From assembly GCF_029407905.1 (NCBI RefSeq), contig NC_073629.1, positions 54,076,301 through 54,140,300 of the forward strand: a stretch of DNA of 64,000 nt, in the 5' to 3' direction. Under the pieces are notes generated by a model that saw only the letters and a program-made list of their open reading frames with translations, was not told where the DNA came from and made no database searches. This document shows, in pieces, positions 1 through 11,439 of this stretch; the first letter of the stretch is position 1; the number at the start of each line of letters is the position of its first letter. Source of the DNA: Bubalus kerabau. Its lineage: Eukaryota; Chordata; Mammalia; Artiodactyla; Bovidae. The position numbers were made by a program, and so were the translations under genes.

Positions 1-33
1 GTACTGGAGTGGGGTACCATTGCCTTCTCTGGA
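1..33 (-). repeat. Bov-A/Bov-tA SINE fragment cut by the window edge
   Basis: The opening bases match the antisense of the 'caacccactccagtactcttgcc' zone common to Bov-A and Bov-tA SINEs. The rest lies outside the window. Confidence 0.7.
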
Positions 34-47
34 GATCGATACTACTC

Positions 48-162
48 TTCCCAATTTACCTTTGAGAAAACTGAGGCTTACAGAGGTTATGAAACTCACC
101 CAAGCTCACAAGATGTACTGGCCAGGATTCTAATGTATGTAGCCTGAATCCAGCATTATTTT
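48..162 (-). repeat. MIR SINE remnant
   Basis: Reads 'ttgagaaaactgaggc...gaggtta' then 'caagctcacaag', the antisense MIR core. Positions 163-364 show nothing recognisable. Confidence 0.65.
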
Positions 163-364
163 TTTTTTAACCCTTAAACTAAGAATCTCCCCCAGAGAGC
201 TTGGAATATTAGTTCTGGCTCATACAGAACCAGTATGACTAAAATCATAAAGTATCTGGCATTCCACACAGAAACCTTGCTGTTTCACACCATTATTAGC
301 CCAAGTCAAATCTCCCTACCCATGACAGAAAATGTGCTGTGAGATAAATACCAGAAAAGTGAGA

Positions 365-478
365 ATCCCACTCTGCTACTTACAGGTGGGTGCTCTTTGG
401 TAAAGGCATGCAAACTCATGGAGCCCCATTTTCCTTCATCAATGAAACAGAGAAAGTAATACTTACCTCTCATGATTG
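365..478 (+). repeat. Probable MIR remnant, split by a Bov-tA
   Basis: Weak sense-strand MIR core ('cattttccttcatcaatg' then 'taatacttacctc') immediately before the SINE target site. Confidence 0.4.
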
Positions 479-674
479 TATGAAAGTGAAAGTCACACAG
501 TCATGTCTGACTCTTTGTGACCCCGTGGACTATACAGTCCATGGAATTCTCCAGGCCAGAATACTGGAATGGGTAGCCGTTCTCTTTTCCAGGGGATCTT
601 TCCAACCCAGGGACTGAACCCAGGTCTCCCACATAACAGACGGAGTCTTTACCAGCTGTGCCACCAGAGAAGCC
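479..674 (-). mobile_element. Bov-tA SINE
   Basis: Antisense tRNA-derived head at the right ('ccaccagagaagccc') and Bov-A body ('ggaattctccaggccagaat'). A 10-bp direct repeat ctcatgattg flanks it at 469-478 and 675-684, the target-site duplication. Confidence 0.9.
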
Positions 675-784
675 CTCATGATTGCATATACTTTTCATGA
701 TTGTATATGAAGATTAATTTAGAAAGTAAATGTAGAAATGTCTTAACGTGGTATACAAATATTAGCTGTTATAGTTATTCACTC

Positions 785-1065
785 ATTCCACTAATATTTA
801 TTCAACACTCACCATGTTCCAAGCTCTGGGGATGTAACTGTGAAATAGACACAGTCCCTGCCTATCAACATAGAGCTTAGAGTTTCTTAAAAAGGCAAAT
901 ACAATTTAAAGTAATAAGTGCTACAACAGAGGTTGTAAATGATGCAGTGAGGTCATACAGGAAGAAAATGTAGTCTTGACTTTCAGAGGCTAGGAGGGCT
1001 TCTTGAAGAAGGCAAAATCTAAATCAAGATTCACCAGAGTAAGAATCACTAGGAGAGGAAAGAAA
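785..1065 (-). repeat. L2 LINE remnant
   Basis: Contains the antisense L2 3' signature 'aatatttattcaacactcac' followed by 'agctctggggatgtaactg' and 'ggcttcttgaagaagg'. Positions 1066-1324 hold no feature I recognise. Confidence 0.65.
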
Positions 1066-1324
1066 TGCCATTGTTTATCCATAAAAAGAAGTGTGCGTTT
1101 TATTTTTTGTCTCTACGGAGCTTTCTTTCAATGATAAAGCATCTTCTTTTTTTCTAAAAAAAAAAAATTATTTTCAACAGCTTTAGATACTGAATCATAA
1201 ACAATATTTTTCTCCTCAAATAATATTTCTTCATCACTTTTTTCTCACAACAGCAACATGCCAAGGGTTTGATTACTGTGGAAATCAGATCTTTAGATAG
1301 CTCCTTCCTTGATATAGAATCATT

Positions 1325-1440
1325 ATTTCAGTCCATGAATGATTTATTAGTTGCCTACCATATGCCAGGCAGTCCTGTAACAGGGCTCCAGGGACAGGAT
1401 GATGAACAAGACAATTACTTCTCTTAAAGATCTATATAGA
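1325..1440 (-). repeat. L2 LINE 3' remnant
   Basis: Antisense 'ttgcctaccatatgccaggc' and 'ccagggacaggatgatgaac' resemble the 3' end of L2. Confidence 0.6.
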
Positions 1441-1484
1441 CAGGTGAGGAAGCCGTATGATGGCCCATCAATGACCATATCAGC

Positions 1485-1850
1485 CAAGATATATTGCAGT
1501 AACCAGCAACCCCCAAAACTCAGTGGCTAGAAAGCCACAAAGGTATATATCTGACACAGTGTCTATTGTGTGTCTATTGTGTGTCTTGACAACTCTCCAT
1601 GGCAGCCGCCCTCCACGTGATGCCTCACCACTGCCTCTCCATTATCAGCATAGGTCTGTGGAATTGCCATGGCAGAAAAGAGAGAAGGACATGAGCACAG
1701 AGCATTTTGCTCGCAAATTATCAGCCAAGTCAAACCATATGGCTTCACCGGACTTCCAGAAGTTGAGAAGGTGCAAACCTCTCATATGCTCAGAAGTAAA
1801 GAAACGGGTACTATCAGGGAACAAGAATGCCTCCTACGATGACAGCGCAG
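1485..1850. repeat. Ancient mammalian interspersed repeat, family not assigned
   Basis: The motif 'aaaactcagtggctagaaag', a later 'ccatggcagaaaagagaga' and 'gtcaaaccatatggcttcac' are hallmarks of an old repeat seen genome-wide in mammals. I cannot name the family with confidence. A 145-codon frame crosses it by chance. Confidence 0.5.
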
Positions 1851-2060
1851 GAGACAGGGTGTCAGGGGACTGGAGCTCTGTAAGGGCACATGGTGGGAAG
1901 GGGCTCTCAAGACTTGAGGACTCAAAGAAAGCTTGCTGGGAGACACAGCGTTTAAGCTGAGACCCAAAAGATGAACAGAATTTATTAAGTTAAATAAATG
2001 GTGAAAGATGAGAGTCCTAGGCAGGAACCATTTATACAAAGAAATCCTGCTAGTGCTACA
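1851..2060 (-). repeat. L2 LINE remnant
   Basis: Antisense L2-like text: 'acagcgtttaagctgagacc' followed by 'aaaagatgaacag'. Confidence 0.4.
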
Positions 2061-2102
2061 GAAGTTGCATATACAACATAGATGTAAACAGTGAGATAAA
2101 AG

Positions 2103-2252
2103 AGCTGCTGCTGCTGCTGCTGAGTCACTTCAGTCGTGTCCGACTCTGCGCGACTCCATAGACGGCAGCCCACCAGGCTCCCCTGTCCCTGGAATTCTCC
2201 AGGCAAGAACACTGGAGTGGGTTGCCATTTCCTTCTCCAATGCATGAAAGTG
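2103..2252 (-). mobile_element. Bov-A2-type SINE with (GCT)n tail
   Basis: (GCT)6 at 2104-2121 is the antisense of the (AGC)n tail. It is followed by 'gtcacttcagtcgtgtccga', the Bov-A body and 'tgcatgaaagtga', the linker between Bov-A2 monomers. Only one monomer is present. Confidence 0.88.
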
Positions 2253-2261
2253 ACCAAGCCA

Positions 2262-2285
2262 ACACACACACACAATCACACACAG
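2262..2285 (+). repeat. Short (CA)n microsatellite
   Basis: An interrupted CA run just past the SINE 5' end. Confidence 0.7.
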
Positions 2286-2661
2286 TCATTTATAAAAAAC
2301 AGAGAGGTGAAGATAGGTTTCTCTGACATTCTGATGGTAGTGCCTGCCCCCACCACCCTCTAGAGAAAGACAAGAACACTGACATGCTAAAGAATTCCAC
2401 AGTTTCAGGACCAACATCCCTGGAGTTCACTGACAGGGACAAAGCTACTTCCCTAGCATCTGGGTCCAAAATAGAGAATTAAGTTCATTCTGTATCCCAA
2501 CCTATTTCTCCTAAGAAAGCCCCACCCTCAAAGTACCCTCTCTACTGTACTATTATACCCAACCTCATATGGTTACTGAGAGTATCAAGCAGCTTAAAAT
2601 TAATAGTTGCTTAACACATAGCTTCAGCTATTATCTGTGACCCACATTGAATGAGGCACTC
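2286..2661. other. No recognisable gene or repeat
   Basis: No splice-flanked open frame and no repeat I recognise. Confidence 0.4.
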
Positions 2662-2671
2662 TTCTTCAGCT

Positions 2672-2803
2672 GCTGCTGCTGCTACTGCTTCTGCTAAGTC
2701 ACTTCAGTCGTGTCCGACTCTGTGCGACCCCATAGACGGCAGCCCACCAGGCTCCTCTGTCCCTGGGATTCTCCAGGCAAGAATACTGGAGTGGGTTGCC
2801 ATT
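2672..2803 (-). mobile_element. Bov-A2-type SINE monomer
   Basis: (GCT)n-rich start and Bov-A body, flanked by the 10-bp duplication ttcttcagct at 2662-2671 and 2804-2813. Confidence 0.88.
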
Positions 2804-2849
2804 TTCTTCAGCTACATACCTTCAAACCTCCCCAGTAATAAGAACTCTG

Positions 2850-2945
2850 AATTCCATTTTGCAGATGAGAAAACTGTGAATGATGCCATAATACTCCCAA
2901 GGATGCACAGCCAATAGTGATAGAAGTAGATTAAAGCTAGGATAG
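2850..2945 (-). repeat. MIR SINE remnant
   Basis: Antisense MIR core 'cattttgcagatgagaaaac' followed by 'atgcacagccaatagtg'. Confidence 0.6.
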
Positions 2946-3894
2946 TCTTAATTAACCTTGACTAAATTTGTGTTTAACTAAAGTACTATCAACAGAAGGA
3001 GAACTGGCAAGTTCGTTTGGAATAAGTATGATACTATATTTGACTGAAATTTTCTTCATACAGGTACATACATATTAAGTACAAACCATGAACCAATCAT
3101 AAAGTTTAATCAACACTGTTAATGACAGTGACCCTCTGGCATAGACATCAAAGAAACATGGCTTAAGTCTTCTGGTTTAATTTTAAAGTGTTCTCATACT
3201 TTTAAGACCCCTTTAAATTTTCTTAGCTGGCTGGAAGCAACTTAACTCTCAGAATCACATATCTCTTTCACTCATCTGAACACACTTGTTAGTGCAGATT
3301 AGAACTTGTTAAAGATTAATTCTTAAAGCATCCTCAAGCTTCCTTTTCCAACAAAGGAAACATCAATTATAGGCTCACACATAAACTTTGCCCCTTTCTT
3401 GAATACTTGCTGCCCTTTATAAATCTTAGATTTCTTCCCCTTGAGTATTCGTTCAAAGGAGAGATTTTATTGCCTCCAGGGGTTGTTAAACTGATTGCAA
3501 TACTGCCTATTTAGAGCAGTTCAGTGGGAATTACGCTGGTTCAATGCTGTCAGACCTAGAATATAGCTGTCAAATAGCATTACAAGTAAAACACCCTTGA
3601 TAAGAAATAATGACCAAATGTCAATCTGTTTTTCACCACCCTTACTACAGGCTTCTCCTGACACACAAAAAAGCAATGTTTTACACATTATAGTAATAGC
3701 ACATTTCTGATATTTCAGTTAAAATTCTAGTAGTGTTTTCAAGGACAAAAAAAAAATGTTCTGGATGTAATCTGGGCTCGAAAATTGATGGAAGCACATT
3801 CTTTCCTTTTTAATGAAGTATTTGGCAATCTGTTTCAAAATAAACAAATTTTGTTAATGTGTGTAAATGGAAGATTGTCTTAAAACCATTTTTA
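2946..3894. other. About 950 bp without recognised features
   Basis: A/T-rich single-copy-looking sequence with no coding frame above 60 codons and no recognised repeat. Confidence 0.4.
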
Positions 3895-4085
3895 AGATTA
3901 ATATTCATTCTTTCCACTAATATCATTGACCTCTGTGAGTTTGGCATTATGCTAGACATTAAGGTACAAACATATGGTCCCTTGTGAGCCACTCAAAGTA
4001 GTCTGTATTTAATCTTGCAGACAACTGAAGGAAAGATTTTAGATATGATCAGATTTGATCTTTAGAAAGAATAATTTGGCTCCAG
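3895..4085 (-). repeat. L2 LINE remnant
   Basis: Antisense L2 phrases such as 'aggaaagattttagatatga' with 'tttagaaagaataatttggc'. Confidence 0.6.
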
Positions 4086-4290
4086 CACCTTTTCTCTCTA
4101 ACCTTGCTATTCTTTTTCTTCATAGCACTGATTACAATTCATATCCATAGATATGTTTACACCCAACTTCCCATTAAATTACACATCCATGAAATCAGGT
4201 ATAGTGTCTACTTTGTTTGCTATAACAGACTCAGAGCCTAATACACTGCCTGGTTATTATTTGCAGGATTAAATGAATGAACAGATAAAT
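4086..4290 (+). repeat. L2 LINE 3' end
   Basis: Sense L2 3' end: 'gaaatcaggtatagtgtcta' then 'cctaatacactgcctgg' and 'aaatgaatgaacag'. Confidence 0.65.
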
Positions 4291-4511
4291 TTATTGAAGG
4301 AAGTGACACTGTATTTTAAAAGATAAATAAGACCACTGAAGTTTATAGACAGCTCATGGGAACCTAAAACAAGGCAGTGATGTTGTTGGCAAAATAGGAG
4401 TTGGTTGTCTATTTAATGTAAATGTCATAGGAAAGTGTCTAGAATAACTCAGAAATTTCTAAGTAGGCTAAGTGAATGTTGATACCCTCGAATAGAAAAA
4501 GAGGTTTGTGT

Positions 4512-4710
4512 GTGTGTTCAGTCATGTCTGACTCTTTGCTACTCCATGGACTGTAGCCTTCCGGGTACCTATGGAGTCTTCCAGGGAAGAATACTTGAGT
4601 AGATTGCCATTCCTTTCTCCAGGGAATCTTCCTGACATGGGGATCAAACCCATATCTCTTGCATCTCCTGCATAGGCAGGTGGATTCTTTACTACTGCAC
4701 CACCTGAGAT
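4512..4710 (-). mobile_element. Bov-tA SINE
   Basis: Antisense Bov-A body (4512-4615) then antisense tRNA-derived head ending 'ctactgcaccacctgaga'. It is diverged, hence older than most copies here. Confidence 0.88.
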
Positions 4711-5084
4711 TTAAGAGTAAATGACCACTCATCAGCTATGCCTTGATGAAATATTATTTCTAAATTTTTAGCATTATAGAAGGTGTAGAGGAGACAAATA
4801 AGATATATTATGTGACCCCATAAGAGGTGCTTATTATATAATTTTAAAAGAATTAAAAAAATGATAATGATTTCAGTGATTTGACTCATTTAATTAATTA
4901 ATTAATGGTCTAGTATCACAGTGATTATCAACAATTAATCTTCCCCCTTTGCCCTCTCTCACTACCATACTCTCCATCAAGGAAAATTATTTTTTAGAAA
5001 AGAGAAGAATAGAGTATCAGTCGACCAATAATGTCAAATCATTTCCTTTTCCTGAAAAGGTTATTATATCAGTACAACTGAAGA
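4711..5084. other. No recognisable gene or repeat
   Basis: A/T-rich sequence with a short TTAA-rich run near 4889; no feature supported. Confidence 0.4.
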
Positions 5085-5400
5085 AAATCACAAAGTCCTA
5101 GATCTCATCCTACTGCTCAAAAACCTTTAATGGATCCCCTATTGAATTTAAAATTACATTCAAGCAGCTTTGCAATGCCAGCATCTGTAATTTGAATCCT
5201 ACCTGCCTTTCTAATTTAGCTCACATGCATGACTGATGTCATCCTCAGAAGCATTTCTGGAGGTTTTTTTTTTTTTTTTTTTTTCTGTCCATCATAAGAA
5301 AATTCATCTCATTACACTGTGGCCATGCTTTTTCTGTCTTTGACCACAATAGTTTGTTTGCTATTTCACCAGACCCATTTCTTAAGGAACTTTGCTATTT
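5085..5400 (+). repeat. L2 LINE remnant containing T21
   Basis: Sense L2 phrases 'aaaacctttaatggatcccc' and 'cctgcctttctaatttagct'. An uninterrupted run of 21 T at 5264-5284 lies inside. Positions 5401-5702 show no certain feature. Confidence 0.6.
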
Positions 5401-5702
5401 CTCAATTAAACTTACCTCCCCCAAAAGGAAGATTTTTCCCTTACTGAAAACATCATTATGATGATTAATTTTATGTGTCAACTTGACTAATATAATTACC
5501 AACAACAACAAAAAGTGCAACAGCATTCAGAGGAAATTCTGAAAGACATGTTCTATAAATAATGTAAGGATAACATCATTAGAAAAGGTGTCTGCATTTC
5601 CAAGGTGATCATTTTGAAGGGACTCATATGCAGTGAAAGTCTCCAATTGGGTTTTTAAAGTCTTCATTTTCTTTTTTACAAAAGCTTACATTAATTAACA
5701 GG

Positions 5703-5915
5703 CTTACCAGGTGGCATTAGTGGTAAAGAAGTCACACCAGCGCAGGAGACATAAGAGACGTGAGTTTAATCCCTGGGTCAGGAAGATTCCCCTGGAGGAG
5801 GACATGGCAACCCATGCCAGTATTCTTGCCTGGAGAATCCCATGGATGGAGGAGCCTGGCAGGCTACAGTCCATATGGTCACAAAGAGTTGGACACAACT
5901 GAACCAACTTACATG
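5703..5915 (+). mobile_element. Bov-tA SINE
   Basis: Sense tRNA-derived head ('tggcattagtggtaaagaag') then 'gcctggagaatcccatggat' and 'ggacacaactg'. Confidence 0.9.
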
Positions 5916-6506
5916 CCTGCACATTAATTAATACAGATGGTTGGCTCCAGTTTGATGAATTCTTCCTTTTCCCATTTGAATCAATTTTTACATTTTTAAG
6001 GTGCTTTTCAAATAGTTAAACTACAAATAACAAAAGTAATATATTAAGCAAAAGATTTTAATGTATTCAATATTCTCTGTAAGCAAGCATATAGAACAGA
6101 ACAAAAAAGCTTTATTACGATTCTTACAGAATTTTTTTCATCAGAATGTTAACCAAGAAATTGATTTTAACTCTTTGATGTTATTGCTAAATTTATTTTC
6201 CAAAATCAAAACTAAAATTGCTAAATATTATTAAGTTTTTATATTTTATTACATTTAGTCCAAAGACAAGAGCATTTCCAAATAACAATAGTAATTTTAA
6301 CTGTAAAATAAGGTATAAAATATAGAATGTTTTGCTGTGTGTTAAGGTTAATGCTGTTGCCTTAAAGAGAAAACAATGTCAGGTTTCAGTCATGTTTCCT
6401 AGTTCATGTCCATGTTTCCTAGTCCAGACAGTCCAAATTTCCTGCTCATTTCAATAAGAAGGGCAACAGATATAAAATTCTGAAGATTTTTTAAAATAAA
6501 AGCTTT
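5916..6506. other. A/T-rich stretch, nothing recognised
   Basis: Very A/T-rich, no supported coding frame or named repeat. It may hold degraded LINE sequence. Confidence 0.35.
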
Positions 6507-6697
6507 TAAACATGACTTTGGGACCCCCATGGACTGCCAGGCTCCCCGGTCCATGGGATTTTCTAGGCAAGAATACTAAGGTGGGTTGCCATGCCCTCCT
6601 CCAAGGGATCTTCCCAACTCAGGGATCCAACCTGTGTCTCTTGCATCTCCTGCATTGGTGGTCGGATTCTTTACCGCGGTGCCACCTGGGAAGCCCC
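6507..6697 (-). mobile_element. Bov-tA SINE
   Basis: Antisense Bov-A body from 'actgccaggctccccggtcc' to antisense head 'gtgccacctgggaagcccc'. The last part of the Bov-A 3' end is missing. Confidence 0.88.
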
Positions 6698-6803
6698 ACA
6701 TAAAATAATGTTATGAATGATTAAAGCCAAATATTTCCATTTTCACAGGAAAAAAAAGTTTCCAGATCAGTGTGTTTTTAACGGCCCTCTTGAGTTCCCC
6801 TCA

Positions 6804-7082
6804 GGCTTCCCTGATAGCTCAGTTGGTAAAGAATTTTACCTGCAATCCAGGAGATCCCAGTTTGATTCCTGGGTCAGGAATATCCACTGGAGAAGGGATA
6901 GGCTACCCACTTCAGTATTTTTGGGCTTCCCTTGTGGCTCAGCTGGTAAAGAATCTCTCCTCAATGTGGGAGACCTGGGTTCAATCCCTGGGTTGGGAAG
7001 ATCCCCTGGAGAAGGGAAAGGCTACCCACTCCAGTATAGTCCATGGGGTCACAAAGAGTCCAACACAACTGAGGGACTTTCA
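6804..7082 (+). mobile_element. Dimeric Bov-tA SINE
   Basis: Two tRNA-derived heads in the same direction, at 6804 and about 6929, the first monomer stopping in its body ('cagtatttttggg'). The pair is bounded by one 15-bp duplication, cttgagttcccctca, at 6789-6803 and 7083-7097. That indicates integration as one dimeric unit. The second monomer has an internal deletion in its Bov-A part. Confidence 0.9.
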
Positions 7083-7339
7083 CTTGAGTTCCCCTCACAA
7101 CTGTTTTAAGCTGTCTTCTTAGTTTGGATGCATTGACTCCGCTACAACTCGACGGGTGCAGACCACTAGAGCCCCAGGATCTGCTCTGCAATAATTTTCT
7201 AACCTCTAGTCAACAACCTTCCCTTCTCCATACCTTTGTACTCTTAAGCACAAAGCTTCTAAACGATACCTTCCCCTAAAGGTTTTGGATGTCAGGCATT
7301 GGAAGTCCTTGTTTCTTCTCTCCTAATGTACATACATGT

Positions 7340-7691
7340 GAGCCTGTCCTTTCCATCTGCTCTGGGGCTAACTCACCCCAGCATGCTCCCTCTTCCGTTC
7401 CATCCTACTCTGTCTGAGGCCTCACAAACTCAGTCACTCTCCCTCTTGTCTCCTCTCAGTCTTGACCTTTCCAACAGATCCTTCACGGCAACTTACGGGC
7501 ACTCATGCTTTTCTTCATGGTTTTCTTCTTGATCCTGTTAATCCCTTTATCTATCACTTCTTTCCCTTGACTGCCCAAAATCAGTCTTCTTAGCTATTGT
7601 CACGTCCTCAGTTGGAGTCATTTCACAATTCATTGCAATCTGGTTTCTGCCTCCACCCACAGATTATTCCTCCTTTCTCAGAATTTCTGAA
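7340..7691 (+). repeat. L2 LINE remnant
   Basis: Sense L2 ORF2-like text ('ctctcagtcttgacctttcc', 'gtcctcagttggagtcattt'). Confidence 0.45.
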
Positions 7692-8030
7692 TCTTATGAT
7701 TGGATGATAGAGCCTTTTGGCAGTCTGATGAAATTTATGGACTTCTCAGAATATTTTTCTTAAAACATAAAATGAAATATTTGGAATTGCAAAGGAAATC
7801 AATTTATTGAAATACAGTTATAAAAATATTTTTCCATTTGTGACATAGTAATATGTGTACTGCTTTATTAAAGCATTAAATGAAAAGTTGTCAAACGATC
7901 TAATAACTACCATAATTTCAAAGTAATGATGAGAAATATGCAACAGCTTTATGTGGCAGAAAAAATATCTATAATTTCCATTAATGAAGTTCACAAGCAC
8001 TAGAAGTACTCTTGTGGTTTGTTATTAATA
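7692..8030. repeat. Ancient interspersed repeat, family not assigned
   Basis: Phrases such as 'cttttggcagtctgatgaaa' and 'gtgacatagtaatatgtgt' belong to an old mammalian dispersed repeat that I recognise but cannot name. Confidence 0.45.
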
Positions 8031-8374
8031 ATCATAATAAGTTCTATTTGATTTCTAGTCCTACATTTCACATTTAGCTCTTTAATCCATGTTGAGTTCA
8101 ATTTTGTCCATGATGTGAAATGGAGCTCCTATTGTATTACAGACACAGTTGGTACAAAAGTAAGCCAGTGTTGAAATGCTGCAAACTCACTGTAACAAAC
8201 AAGCTATCATCTCCCGTCCAATTTCTGATGCTACTATATATCCATGGATCTAGCTACACTGGGCTTTTTGCTGTTGTTGTTCCCGTTTTTTCCCTTTATC
8301 TGTTCTTGTGTTTGTACCACATGCTTTACTTTAAAAGCTTACACTGCACATAAAATACTATCTTACATCGCACA
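8031..8374. other. Mixed short L1-like antisense piece and unassigned sequence
   Basis: 8070-8115 reads like antisense L1 ('ctttaatccatgttgagttc'). The remainder to 8374 is not recognised. Confidence 0.35.
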
Positions 8375-9470
8375 CAAATACTAACTCAAAGTCAATTAAA
8401 ATGAACATAAGATCTGGAACCATAACATTTCTAGACGAAAACGTAAGTGGCAAGTTCCTTGACGTCAGTCTTAGTGATGATATTTTTGGCTTTGACACCA
8501 AAAGCAAAAGTGACAAAAGCAAAATCAAACAAGTGGAGCTAAATCAAAGCAACTAGCTCTGTACAGCAGAGAAAACCATGAACAAAAAGACAACCTACTG
8601 AATGGGAGAAATATTTTTAAATCATATATCTGATAAGGGGCTAGTATTGAAAATATATTAACATAAAGAATCCATATGACTGGACATCAAGAAAGAGAAG
8701 CCTGATCAAAAACGGAGAGAGAATTTGAATAGATCTTTTTCTAAAGAATACACACGGATAAACAACATATACATGGAAAAAGTGCTCAACATCATTAACC
8801 ACCATGAACTGCAAATCAAAATCACAATGAAATCTCACTTCACACCAATTAGAATGTCTATTATCAAAAAGACAAGAAATAACAAGTGTTGGTGAGGATA
8901 TGGAGAAAAGGGAACCTCTGTGTGTGTGCTAATGGAGAAAACAGTCACTGTGGAAAATAATGAGGAGATTCCTCAAAAATTTAAAAATAGAAATGCCATA
9001 TGATCTAGAATCCAACAATTCTATTTGTGGGTATTTATCCAAAGGAAACAAAAACACTAACTCAAAAAGATATCTGTACTCCTATGTTCATTGCAGCATT
9101 ATTTACAATAGCCAAGATATGGAAACAATTTGTGTGTCCATCCATTAATGAATGGAAGAAGAAAATGTACAGTGGAATGATAAAAGTCATAAAAAATAAT
9201 GAAATCTTGCCATTTGTGACAACATGGATGGTTTTCAAGAACATTATGCTAAGTGAGATGAGTCAGAGAATGATTAAGTACCATATAATCTCTCTTAAAT
9301 GTGGAATCTAAGGGATGGGTATATATGTGTGTGTGTGTGTGTGTGTGAGTGTGTTTAAAAAATAACAGATTAGTGGTTGCAAGGAAGGGGACAAGAAATG
9401 GGTGAACTGCTTTTGTTTGTTCTTTTTAGCAAATACAGTGGATTTTTTTATCTTAAAAAAAAAAAAAAAT
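8375..9470 (+). mobile_element. Old L1 LINE, 3' end of ORF2 and 3' UTR
   Basis: Degraded ORF2 C-terminal coding sequence in the L1 sense direction ('ggaaccataacatttctaga', 'aatcaaaatcacaatgaaat', 'cagcattatttacaatagcc'). A (TG)n run sits at 9326-9347 and an A-rich tail ends near 9470. Many stops: no functional reverse transcriptase. Confidence 0.85.
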
Positions 9471-10053
9471 GACCTGAGAGAGAGAGATGTGGAACAAATC
9501 CCTCAGAAGCCTTAGACCCTCCCAGGCAGCTATGGCTCTGTATTTGCTTCCTATTGCCCTTGAGAGGGACATATGTTTGTGCATTCCTCCAGGTTCAGCC
9601 TTCCTGGAAGAATAATTCCATCATATCCATTAGGAAGATGATTTATTGAGGATAGTTCCTTTATAGGACTGGACAGAAAAATTAGCCTTGCAACCTGATG
9701 GGCTTATTTCCTCCATAAAGCCCTCAAAGATGAGCCTGTGACAATTACATTGGATTTAAACTGAACGACAGGTCCTCCTCTAATTCTTTCTGCACCCTTA
9801 TCTCGTAACACACAAAGGTAATCACAGTGTCCTGGTTTGGGGTGGATGAGAGTCAGGGGCTGGAGCTCCCAGATTTCTCACAGAAAAGCTTCTAGCCAGG
9901 TTACAGATATGCCCTGAGGGCAGGTGGGAGAAGCCAAATGCTGAGCAAGGTCACAATTGCACATGCCCTTGCAACAGTAAATATGACTGCAGCTGGAAAA
10001 TAATTTTCTAGGAAGGCATTTGGCAAAATATTTTGCTTCCACCTATTGCTATC
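9471..10053. other. About 580 bp without recognised features
   Basis: More G/C than its flanks; no repeat recognised and no convincing exon. Confidence 0.4.
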
Positions 10054-10262
10054 TCTGGGCTTCCCCAATAGCTCACCTGGTAAATAATCCTCCTGCAATG
10101 CAGGAGACGCAGGAGATGCAGGTTGGATCCATCAGTAAGAAGATCCCCTGGAGGAGGAAATGGCAATCCACTCCAGTATTCTTGCCTGAAAAATCCCACG
10201 GACAGAGGAGCCTGGTGGGCTACAGTCCAAAGGGTCACAAAGAGTCATTGAGCACACACACA
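10054..10262 (+). mobile_element. Bov-tA SINE
   Basis: Sense head 'gggcttccccaatagctcac', then Bov-A body to 'gggtcacaaagagtcattga'. A short duplication of 'gcaggagac' lies in the head. Confidence 0.9.
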
Positions 10263-10549
10263 TCGCTTTATTGCACCCTTTATTCCTTGTGAACCTCAGG
10301 GAACACTTAGTGGTTCGGTTCCCCATGAATGATAGTCAGAGGACAGCGCCTCCACACTCAAGCAGAGGGCAGTTTCTTCAAGCCCCCAGAGGTCGGTACA
10401 GAGACCCAAGATATGGTTGTTCACACCTTGTCCTGGAGAGAAGAAAACCTGTGGTCAGGTGGTGTTAAACGGGTCATTCATGCAGACACCTCCTTTAAAG
10501 AACAAGTGGATGAAGTAGTGGTTGAGAAGAATGAGGAGCACAGAGAGGA
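10263..10549. other. No recognisable gene or repeat
   Basis: Contains overlapping short frames without codon signature; nothing supported. Confidence 0.35.
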
Positions 10550-10680
10550 TGAAGAGGCTGGGGTTCTGGTCTTGAATCTGTCACTAAACAGCCATGTGAT
10601 GTTAAGTTAGCCATTTCAGCTTAACTATACATCTGCAGTGAGGGGTTTTGGACAGTATGACCTCAAGGTTTTAGTAGTAG
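10550..10680 (+). repeat. MIR SINE remnant
   Basis: Sense MIR core 'aaacagccatgtgatgttaa' between 'ttctggtcttgaatctg' and 'tatacatctgcagtgagg'. Confidence 0.5.
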
Positions 10681-10763
10681 GTTCTTCAGATTATATCTCC
10701 TTAGCCCTAATAAAAATATATTTCAAGGCTGAAGGTTTGAAGTTGAAGAAATAATGATTTCTC

Positions 10764-11205
10764 CATAATTCTGTTCTTTATGTCTGTGTTTCCACTGCTG
10801 CTTTGCAAATAGATTCATCAGTACCATCTTTCTAGGTTCCACATACGTGCATTAATATACGATATTTGTCTTTCTCTTTCTGACTTACTTCACTCTGCAT
10901 AATAGGCTCTAGGTTCATCCACCTCACTAGAATTGACTCAAATGTATTTTTATAGCTGAGTAATATTCCATTGTGTATATGTACCACTACATCTTTATCC
11001 ATTCATCTGTTGATGGACATCTAGGTGCTTCCATGTCCTAGGTATAGTAAATAGTGTTGTGATGAACACTGCAGAGGTGAGAGGGAGGTTCAAGCGGGAG
11101 GGGACATATGTATACCTATGACTGATTCATGTTGATATATGGCAGAAAACAACATAATATTGTAAAGCAACTATCCTCCAATTGAAAATAAATAAATTAA
11201 AAAAA
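10764..11205 (+). mobile_element. Bovine L1 with 5' inversion (twin priming)
   Basis: 11077-11205 is the sense 3' end of the bovine L1 ('ggaggggacatatgtatacc', 'caatattgtaaagcaa' counterpart, A-rich tail). 10764-11076 is more upstream L1 sequence in antisense. The whole unit is bounded by an 18-bp duplication (10746-10763 and 11206-11223, two mismatches). Opposed halves inside one target-site duplication are the signature of twin priming. Confidence 0.92.
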
Positions 11206-11299
11206 AAGAAATAGTGATCTCTCTTTAAGTAACACGAAATCAAATTGTTTGATTCACAGTGGGAACTCTGTAAGTTGTAACCACTCTATTGTAGTTAAA

Positions 11300-11415
11300 C
11301 AAACAAAAAGTTGTACCTATTCTGCAGGGTTGTCAAGAGGAAAGTATGAGTTAATAAATGTAAAGTGCTATTAATTACATCCAGACTATAGTAAGTAAAT
11401 GTCAGATATTATTAA
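11300..11415 (+). repeat. MIR SINE 3' part
   Basis: Sense MIR: 'ctattctgcagggttgtcaa', 'aataaatgtaaagtgct', 'tagtaagtaaatgtcag'. Confidence 0.65.
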
Positions 11416-11439
11416 CACATTTTCAAATGTAATCTCTTA

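Noticed and set aside
1523..1960. 145-codon plus-strand frame
   Set aside because: It crosses two old repeats, shows no known domain and lacks splice or promoter context.
5703..5775. tRNA gene call from tRNA-like SINE heads (also at 10054, 20782, 25896, 29100)
   Set aside because: The heads belong to Bov-tA/CHR SINEs with bodies and tails; no intact tRNA cloverleaf is supported.
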